Made by a program: the position numbers and the translations under genes. A stretch of 10,000 nt of DNA, from contig JAIWOL010000074.1 in NCBI GenBank assembly GCA_020216925.1, forward strand, positions 1 through 10,000, written 5' to 3'. This DNA is from Thiobacillus sp. (GTDB lineage: Bacteria; Pseudomonadota; Gammaproteobacteria; Burkholderiales; Thiobacillaceae). This document shows positions 5,226-10,000 of the stretch, piece after piece. The notes beneath the pieces are model-generated. The model saw only the letters and a list, made by a program, of their open reading frames with translations. It made no database searches and was not told the origin of the DNA. How positions within the stretch are numbered: position 1 is the first letter of the stretch; each line of letters opens with the position of its first letter.

Positions 5226-6461
5226 TCAGAAATTCCCCTTGAACCAGTTCTTCATGCGCGCCAGCACGTCCTTGAAGCTGTTGCCCGACAGTTTGGGCGC
5301 GTCGCGTCCGCGCGCTTCCAGTCCGGCCATCAGCAGGCCCATGCAGGTGGCGTAACGCGGGTTGTGCATGACGTCGGCCAGTCCGCCTTCGTAGCGCGGC
5401 CAGCCCAGCCGCACCGGCATATGGAAAACTTCCTCGCCCAGTTCGACCATGCCCTGCATGCCCGCCGAGCCGCCGGTGATGACGATGCCGGACGACAGGA
5501 GCTCTTCGAATCCGCTGCGGCGCAGTTCGGCCTGTACCAGCGAATACAGTTCTTCCATGCGCGGTTCGATGAATTCGGCCAGGGTCTGGCGGGAAAGCGT
5601 GCGCGGCGGCCGGTCGCCGATGCCGGGCACTTCGATCATGTCGCGCGCGTCGGCCAGTTGCCGCAGCGCGCAGCCGTACTGGATCTTGATGTCTTCGGCT
5701 TCCTTGGGCGGGGTGCGCAGCGCCACCGCGATGTCGTTGTTGACCTGGTCGCCGGCTACCGGGATCACGGCGGTGTGACGGATCGCGCCGTTGGTGAACA
5801 CGGCGATGTCGGTGGTGCCGCCGCCGATATCGATCAGGCACACGCCGAGTTCCTTTTCGTCCTCGGTGAGCACCGCCAGCGCCGACGCCAGCGGTTGCAG
5901 CACCAGATCGCCGACTTCGAGGCCGCAGCGGCGCACGCACTTGATGATGTTCTGTGCGGCCGATACCGCGCCGGTGACGATGTGCACCTTCACTTCGAGG
6001 CGCACGGCGCTCATGCCGAGCGGGTCGCGCACGTCTTCCTGGCCGTCGACGATGAATTCCTGCGGGATGGTGTGCAGGATCTGCTGGTCGGTGGGAATAT
6101 TCACGGCGCGGGCGGTTTCCACTACCCGGTCGACGTCCATCTGGGAGATTTCCCTGTCCTTGATGGCGAACATGCCGTGGGAGTTGAAGCTCTTGATATG
6201 GCTGCCGGCGATGCCGGTGTACACCTCGCGGATTTTGCAGTCGGCCATCAGCTCGGCTTCTTCCAGCGCGCGCTGGATGGCGTTGACGGTGGCCTCGATG
6301 TTGACCACGACGCCGCGGCGCAGCCCGCGCGACGGCGACGAGCCCATGCCGATGATGTCGAGGCCACCCTCGTCGTTGACCTCGGCGACGATGCAGACGA
6401 TCTTCGAGGTGCCGATGTCGAGGCCGACGACAAGGTTTTTGGGATCTCTTGGCTTGCTCAT
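5226..6461 (-). CDS. ftsA: Cell division protein FtsA
   Basis: FtsA is an actin-like ATPase that tethers FtsZ filaments to the inner membrane and recruits later divisome proteins. The 411-residue protein shows the actin-fold motifs: phosphate 1 GLDIGTSK (13-20), the 1C subdomain typical of FtsA (about 85-160, in place of the actin 1B), phosphate 2 LIDIGGGTTDIAV (209-221) and the adenosine motif ITGGSAGMQG (328-337). It ends with the amphipathic membrane-targeting helix MKNWFKGNF (403-411). The ATG at 6461 overlaps the ftsQ stop as ATGA and has only a weak ribosome binding site, so translation is probably coupled to ftsQ. Length and motifs are normal for the family. Confidence 0.97.
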   Translation of the reverse strand: MSKPRDPKNLVVGLDIGTSKIVCIVAEVNDEGGLDIIGMGSSPSRGLRRGVVVNIEATVNAIQRALEEAELMADCKIREVYTGIAGSHIKSFNSHGMFAIKDREISQMDVDRVVETARAVNIPTDQQILHTIPQEFIVDGQEDVRDPLGMSAVRLEVKVHIVTGAVSAAQNIIKCVRRCGLEVGDLVLQPLASALAVLTEDEKELGVCLIDIGGGTTDIAVFTNGAIRHTAVIPVAGDQVNNDIAVALRTPPKEAEDIKIQYGCALRQLADARDMIEVPGIGDRPPRTLSRQTLAEFIEPRMEELYSLVQAELRRSGFEELLSSGIVITGGSAGMQGMVELGEEVFHMPVRLGWPRYEGGLADVMHNPRYATCMGLLMAGLEARGRDAPKLSGNSFKDVLARMKNWFKGNF

Positions 6462-7255
6462 GTTGTGCTCGGTTGCGCAGGGGCGACGGGGCCGCGTGGT
6501 CTGAAGCTCGCCGGCTGCCGGTTGTCGGGCATCCGGACTGCAAAGCCGTCCGGATAACGAAGGTCGACCGTGTGCGGCGCAACGGCGGCGATGGGGCTGC
6601 CATCCGCTGCCTGCGTGGCACCGAACAGGCGGGGGTAGAGTGCGACGAAGCGGGCGAGCCGCGCGTCGGTGCTGTCACGGCCCAGCGCGATGTGCATGCC
6701 GGAATCGAGGCGCATCCGCCAGGCGCGGCGCGGCGTGAGGCGCAGTTCGTCGATCTTGAATCCCAGCGGGGCCAGGGTCTGGCTGTGGCGCAGAAAGGTT
6801 TCGACCACTTCGCTGCTGGTGTCTTCCGGCCCCCACAGGCGGGGCAATCTGTCGGATACGGCGGCCACGAACACGTTGCCTTCGCGGTCGACCAGCGCGT
6901 CGTCGTTCCAGCGCGCAAGGGGCACGTGCTCGACCAGCGATACCACCAGGGTATCGGGCCAGCGCCGCTCGACCCGCGCCTCGCGCACCCAGGGCAGTTT
7001 TTCCAGGCTTTCGCGCACGCGTTCGATGTCGACGGTGAAGAAGGTGCCGCGCACTTTGCGCTCGGCGACCAGGCGGAGCTGCGCTTCGGTGACGTGTGCC
7101 ACCGGCGTTTTCACTTCCAGAGTGGCAAGCGCGAACCACGGGCGCGCGACCAGCCAGCTGGCCGCGCCATAGGCGAACAGGCCGAGCGCGCCCCAGGTCA
7201 GCACGCGGGCGACCTGGCACAGCGGATGCGCATCGAACTCGGCGTTGTCGCTCAC
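6458..7255 (-). CDS. ftsQ: Cell division protein FtsQ
   Basis: FtsQ is a bitopic inner-membrane protein that links early and late divisome proteins through the FtsQBL complex. I choose the GTG at 7255: it overlaps the ddl stop as GTGA and has GGAG eight bases upstream. A longer GTG start at 7282 lacks a good site. This gives 265 residues with a short cytoplasmic tail, one transmembrane helix (about 18-37), a POTRA domain (about 43-112, ending [12 protein letters not shown]) and a C-terminal beta domain. The last 25 or so residues are Pro/Arg-rich ([18 protein letters not shown]) and probably disordered. FtsQ sequences diverge widely, but position between ddl and ftsA makes the call firm. Confidence 0.94.
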   Translation of the reverse strand: MSDNAEFDAHPLCQVARVLTWGALGLFAYGAASWLVARPWFALATLEVKTPVAHVTEAQLRLVAERKVRGTFFTVDIERVRESLEKLPWVREARVERRWPDTLVVSLVEHVPLARWNDDALVDREGNVFVAAVSDRLPRLWGPEDTSSEVVETFLRHSQTLAPLGFKIDELRLTPRRAWRMRLDSGMHIALGRDSTDARLARFVALYPRLFGATQAADGSPIAAVAPHTVDLRYPDGFAVRMPDNRQPASFRPRGPVAPAQPSTT

Positions 7256-8181
7256 AGCGTCTGCTCCAGAATGGCAAGGCACAGGGCGTCGAAATCCATG
7301 CCGTTGGCACGTGCCGCCATCGGCACAAGACTGTGGTCGGTCATTCCGGGCGAAGTGTTGGCTTCGAGCAGATAGGGCCGGCCGGCGCGATCGAGCATGA
7401 TGTCGATGCGCCCCCAGCCACGCCCGCCCAGCTGGCGGAAGGCGTCGAGCGCCAGTTGCCGCAGCGCCTGTTCTTCTGCATCCGGCAGGCCGGCTGGGCA
7501 GTGGTATTGCGTGTCGTCGCGCAGGTATTTGGCTTCGAAATCGTAAAAGGCGCGTTCCTTGGCGGGTTCCAGGCGGATCAACGGCAACGCCGCGTGGCCG
7601 AGGATGGCGGCGGTGAATTCCGGGCCGTCGATGAATTTTTCCGCCAGCACCAGGGGGTCGTGTTCGGCGGCGGTTTCAAAGGCGGCCCTGAGCGCGCCCG
7701 GCTCGGTGACCTTGCTCATGCCGATGCTGGAACCCTCGCGCGCCGGTTTCACGAAGACGGGCAAACCGAGCTGGCGTTCGACCGCCGCAAAATCGCTGTC
7801 TGCGGTGAGGATGGCCCAGTCGGCGGTGGGCAGGCCGGCGGCGCGCCACAGCAGCTTGGTGCGCCACTTGTCCATGCCAAGCGCGGACGCCATGACGCCG
7901 CTGCCGGTGTAGGGGATGCCCAGCAGTTCGAGCGCGCCCTGCATGCAGCCGTCCTCGCCGTAGCGCCCGTGCAGGGCAATGAAGACGCGGTCGAATTCGC
8001 CACTGATGAGGTCGCCGAGGTTGCGGGTGGCGGGATCGAAGGCATGCGCGTCGATGCCCTGGCGCACGAGCGCGGCGAGCACCGCGTTGCCGCTGTTGAG
8101 CGACACCGGGCGCTCGGCCGAGGTGCCGCCCAGCATGACCGCGACTTTTCCGAAGCGTTTCGCGGTTTCGATCTGATTCAC
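7252..8181 (-). CDS. ddl: D-alanine--D-alanine ligase
   Basis: Ddl joins two D-alanines with ATP to make the dipeptide that MurF adds to the peptidoglycan precursor; it acts in the cytoplasm. The GTG at 8181 overlaps the murB stop as GTGA and has GGAG seven bases upstream, giving 309 residues (E. coli DdlB has 306). Visible ATP-grasp motifs are [11 protein letters not shown] (18-28, with the Glu that binds the first D-Ala), HGRYGEDG (71-78), [10 protein letters not shown] (149-158), YDFEAKYL (213-220, whose last Tyr is the residue typical of D-Ala-D-Ala rather than D-lactate ligases), RIDIMLD (258-264) and [10 protein letters not shown] (272-281). Open sequence further upstream in this frame runs inside murB and is not part of the gene. 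Confidence 0.96.
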   Translation of the reverse strand: MNQIETAKRFGKVAVMLGGTSAERPVSLNSGNAVLAALVRQGIDAHAFDPATRNLGDLISGEFDRVFIALHGRYGEDGCMQGALELLGIPYTGSGVMASALGMDKWRTKLLWRAAGLPTADWAILTADSDFAAVERQLGLPVFVKPAREGSSIGMSKVTEPGALRAAFETAAEHDPLVLAEKFIDGPEFTAAILGHAALPLIRLEPAKERAFYDFEAKYLRDDTQYHCPAGLPDAEEQALRQLALDAFRQLGGRGWGRIDIMLDRAGRPYLLEANTSPGMTDHSLVPMAARANGMDFDALCLAILEQTL

Positions 8182-9152
8182 TGCCGTTCTCCAATAATGC
8201 GCACTTCGCGGATCAGCCGCACGTTGGTGCGCGCTTCCACGGTGTCTTCCACGTGTTCGATCAGGCGCTCGATGTCGGTCGCGGTGGCGTTGCCGGTATT
8301 GACGATGAAATTGGCGTGCTTCTCCGACACCTGCGCGCCGCCGATCGCATGTCCTTTGAGCCCGCAGGCTTCGATCAGCCGCGCGGCGTGGTCGCCCGGC
8401 GGATTGCGGAACACCGAGCCGGCGTTGGGCATTTGCAGGGGCTGCGAGGCAATGCGCTTTTGCAGCAGCGCCTTGATGGCTTCGCGCGACGCCGCGCCGT
8501 CGCCCCTGTCCAGCCGGAACCAGCCGCCGACGAACCATTCCTGCTGCGGCTGTTTCAGGGCCACATGGCGGTAGCTGGTGAAATAGTCGGCAGGCAGGCG
8601 CTCGTTGAGCTGACCCTGGCGGTCGAGCGTTTCAACCTGCACCACCTTGTCCCAGGTTTCGCTTCCGTAACACCCGGCATTCATCGCCAGCACGCCGCCT
8701 ACGGTGCCTGGAATACCGGCCCAGAATTCTCCGCCGACGAGGTCGTGGCGGGCGGCAAAACGCGCGAGTTTGGGCGAGGCGACGCCGGCCTGGGCATAGA
8801 TGAGCGCGGTGTCCCGATCAGCAGGCGGCGGCGGCAAACCCTGGGTGCGAAACTCGATCGATATTTTTTTCAGCACGCCGTGCAGCAGGATCACCACGCC
8901 GGACACGCCGCCATCGCGCACCAGCAGGTTGCTGCCCAGTCCGACCATGTGGATGTCTTCGAAGGGCGGCACCGAGCGCACCAGCCAGACCAGATCTTCG
9001 AGGTCGGCCGGAAGGTAGACGCGTTTGGCCGCGCCGCCCGCACGCCACGAGACGTGCTTTTTCATCGGTTCGTTGTAGAGGAATTCGCCGCGCAGCACCG
9101 GGCCGTTGCCGGCGGCGATATCGGGCTCGTTGATGCGCAGATCATGCCGCAC
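8178..9152 (-). CDS. murB: UDP-N-acetylenolpyruvoylglucosamine reductase
   Basis: MurB uses NADPH and bound FAD to reduce UDP-GlcNAc-enolpyruvate to UDP-MurNAc in the cytoplasm. I choose the GTG at 9152, preceded by GGAGG five bases upstream and overlapping murC by 11 bases; a TTG at 9176 would add eight residues but has no clear site. The 324-residue protein shows SWRAGG (35-40), the FAD-binding [12 protein letters not shown] (71-82), [19 protein letters not shown] (145-163), SYRH (193-196, catalytic Arg), [10 protein letters not shown] (242-251, proton-donating Ser) and the closing EVRIIG with the second catalytic acid. The GSVFRNP form followed directly by a short loop resembles the type II MurB group. 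Its stop overlaps the ddl start. Confidence 0.96.
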   Translation of the reverse strand: MRHDLRINEPDIAAGNGPVLRGEFLYNEPMKKHVSWRAGGAAKRVYLPADLEDLVWLVRSVPPFEDIHMVGLGSNLLVRDGGVSGVVILLHGVLKKISIEFRTQGLPPPPADRDTALIYAQAGVASPKLARFAARHDLVGGEFWAGIPGTVGGVLAMNAGCYGSETWDKVVQVETLDRQGQLNERLPADYFTSYRHVALKQPQQEWFVGGWFRLDRGDGAASREAIKALLQKRIASQPLQMPNAGSVFRNPPGDHAARLIEACGLKGHAIGGAQVSEKHANFIVNTGNATATDIERLIEHVEDTVEARTNVRLIREVRIIGERQ

Positions 9153-10000
9153 GGCTGCCTCCGATCGCAGGCGCAACCTGGCCGATGCTGCCAGCCCCCA
9201 TCACCAGCACCACGTCCCCATCGCGGGCCAGCTCGCCTATTGTCGCGGCCACGTCGGCCACCTGCTCGACGAACACCGGCTCGACCTTGCCCGCCACCCG
9301 CACCGCGCGGGCGAGCGCGCGGCCATCCGCAGCTACGATGGGCGTCTCGCCTGCGGGGTAGACGTCGGTCAACACCAGCGCGTCGACTTCGGACAGCACT
9401 TTGACGAAATCCTCGAAGCAGTCGCGGGTGCGCGTGTAGCGGTGCGGCTGGAAAGCCAGCACCAGACGGCGGCCGGGGAAGGCACCGCGCGCGGCGGCGA
9501 TGGTCGCGGCCATTTCCACGGGGTGGTGGCCGTAGTCGTCGACCAGACAATACTGTCCGCCGTCTTTCGCTGGCTGCTCGCCATAGCGCTGGAAGCGGCG
9601 ACCGACGCCGTGGAACTCGGCCAGCGCCCGCACGATGGCGGCGTCATCCGCGCCCACTTCGGTCGCCACCGCGATCGCGGCGAGCGCGTTGAGCACGTTA
9701 TGCATGCCGGGATGGTTGAGCACCACGTCGAGCCTGGCCAGGCCTTCACGCTCGACGCTGAAATGCATGCGGCCGGACGCGAAGCGCGGATTCAGCGCAC
9801 GCACCTGCGCAGCCTCGCTGAACCCATATGTCGTGATCGGCTTGGTGATGCGCGACAGGATCGACGCCACATGCGGATCGTCAATGCACAGCACCGCCAT
9901 CCCATAGAACGGCAGACGCTGGCAGAAATCGACGAAGGCGGTTTTGAGGCGCTCGAAATCGTGGCCGTAGGTGTCCATATGATCGGCATCGATGTTGGTG
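9142..10000 (-). CDS. murC: UDP-N-acetylmuramate--L-alanine ligase, C-terminal part
   Basis: MurC adds L-alanine to UDP-MurNAc, the first peptide step of peptidoglycan precursor synthesis, in the cytoplasm. About 286 codons are in the window; the start lies beyond it. The visible part begins in the central Mur ligase domain at [12 protein letters not shown], a conserved MurC stretch, then [13 protein letters not shown] (substrate-binding Asn and the join to the C-terminal domain), [11 protein letters not shown], and [16 protein letters not shown]. It ends in [12 protein letters not shown]. These motifs set it apart from MurD, MurE and MurF. The gene overlaps the murB start by 11 bases, so the two are probably coupled. 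In related clusters murG precedes it. Confidence 0.96.
   Translation of the reverse strand, partial: TNIDADHMDTYGHDFERLKTAFVDFCQRLPFYGMAVLCIDDPHVASILSRITKPITTYGFSEAAQVRALNPRFASGRMHFSVEREGLARLDVVLNHPGMHNVLNALAAIAVATEVGADDAAIVRALAEFHGVGRRFQRYGEQPAKDGGQYCLVDDYGHHPVEMAATIAAARGAFPGRRLVLAFQPHRYTRTRDCFEDFVKVLSEVDALVLTDVYPAGETPIVAADGRALARAVRVAGKVEPVFVEQVADVAATIGELARDGDVVLVMGAGSIGQVAPAIGGSRAA

Noticed and set aside
5125-6918. A 597-codon open frame on the minus strand across ftsA and ftsQ
   Set aside because: It is a shifted frame within two well-supported genes, rich in Arg, His and Pro as expected from out-of-frame GC-rich DNA, with no family motifs.
9153-9176. A longer murB start at the TTG of 9176
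   Set aside because: The GTG at 9152 has a GGAGG site at good spacing, and the TTG has none and would lengthen the murC overlap to 35 bases.

Overview
The window is a GC-rich segment of a Gram-negative bacterial chromosome. It carries the 3' half of the division and cell wall (dcw) cluster followed by lpxC, all read from the minus strand. LpxC implies lipid A and an outer membrane. The FtsZ C-terminal peptide (DIPAFLRKQAD), the order murC-murB-ddl-ftsQ-ftsA-ftsZ-lpxC, and an IS110-type element of a sort common in proteobacteria point to a proteobacterium. Codon usage and protein sequences suggest Betaproteobacteria, but I cannot name a genus from sequence alone.

Layout in the direction of transcription (high to low coordinates): murC (3' part, 10000-9142), murB (9152-8178), ddl (8181-7252), ftsQ (7255-6458), ftsA (6461-5226) and ftsZ (5090-3945). 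The genes from murC to ftsA are joined by short stop/start overlaps, mostly GTGA or ATGA, so they are probably translationally coupled. A 135 bp gap with a strong ribosome binding site precedes ftsZ. Together the genes make the UDP-MurNAc-peptide precursors and D-Ala-D-Ala, and build the early divisome (FtsQ, FtsA, FtsZ).

Downstream of ftsZ, where lpxC is normally found, the sequence is scarred. A decayed 76 bp copy of the first 26 codons of lpxC lies about 90 bp after the ftsZ stop. It runs into a REP-like inverted and tandem repeat patch (3669-3780). Next come the last 29 codons of merP (mercury-binding protein), overlapping a complete small 11-cysteine GDCCVxC protein gene (3578-3357). After that lies a frameshifted IS110-family transposase (3177-2166) with structured noncoding flanks, and then about 680 bp with no recognisable gene. 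The intact lpxC follows at 1488-571 with a small two-helix membrane protein gene overlapping its stop, then a Rho-independent terminator (295-319), and finally the 5' part of an unidentified gene that runs off the window.

The main point of interest is this accessory insert of about 2.3 kb between ftsZ and lpxC. It separates an essential lipid A gene from the dcw cluster, leaves a diverged lpxC start at the expected position, and carries a mercury-resistance remnant with an otherwise intact cysteine-rich protein gene. I found no CRISPR array, rRNA or convincing tRNA.
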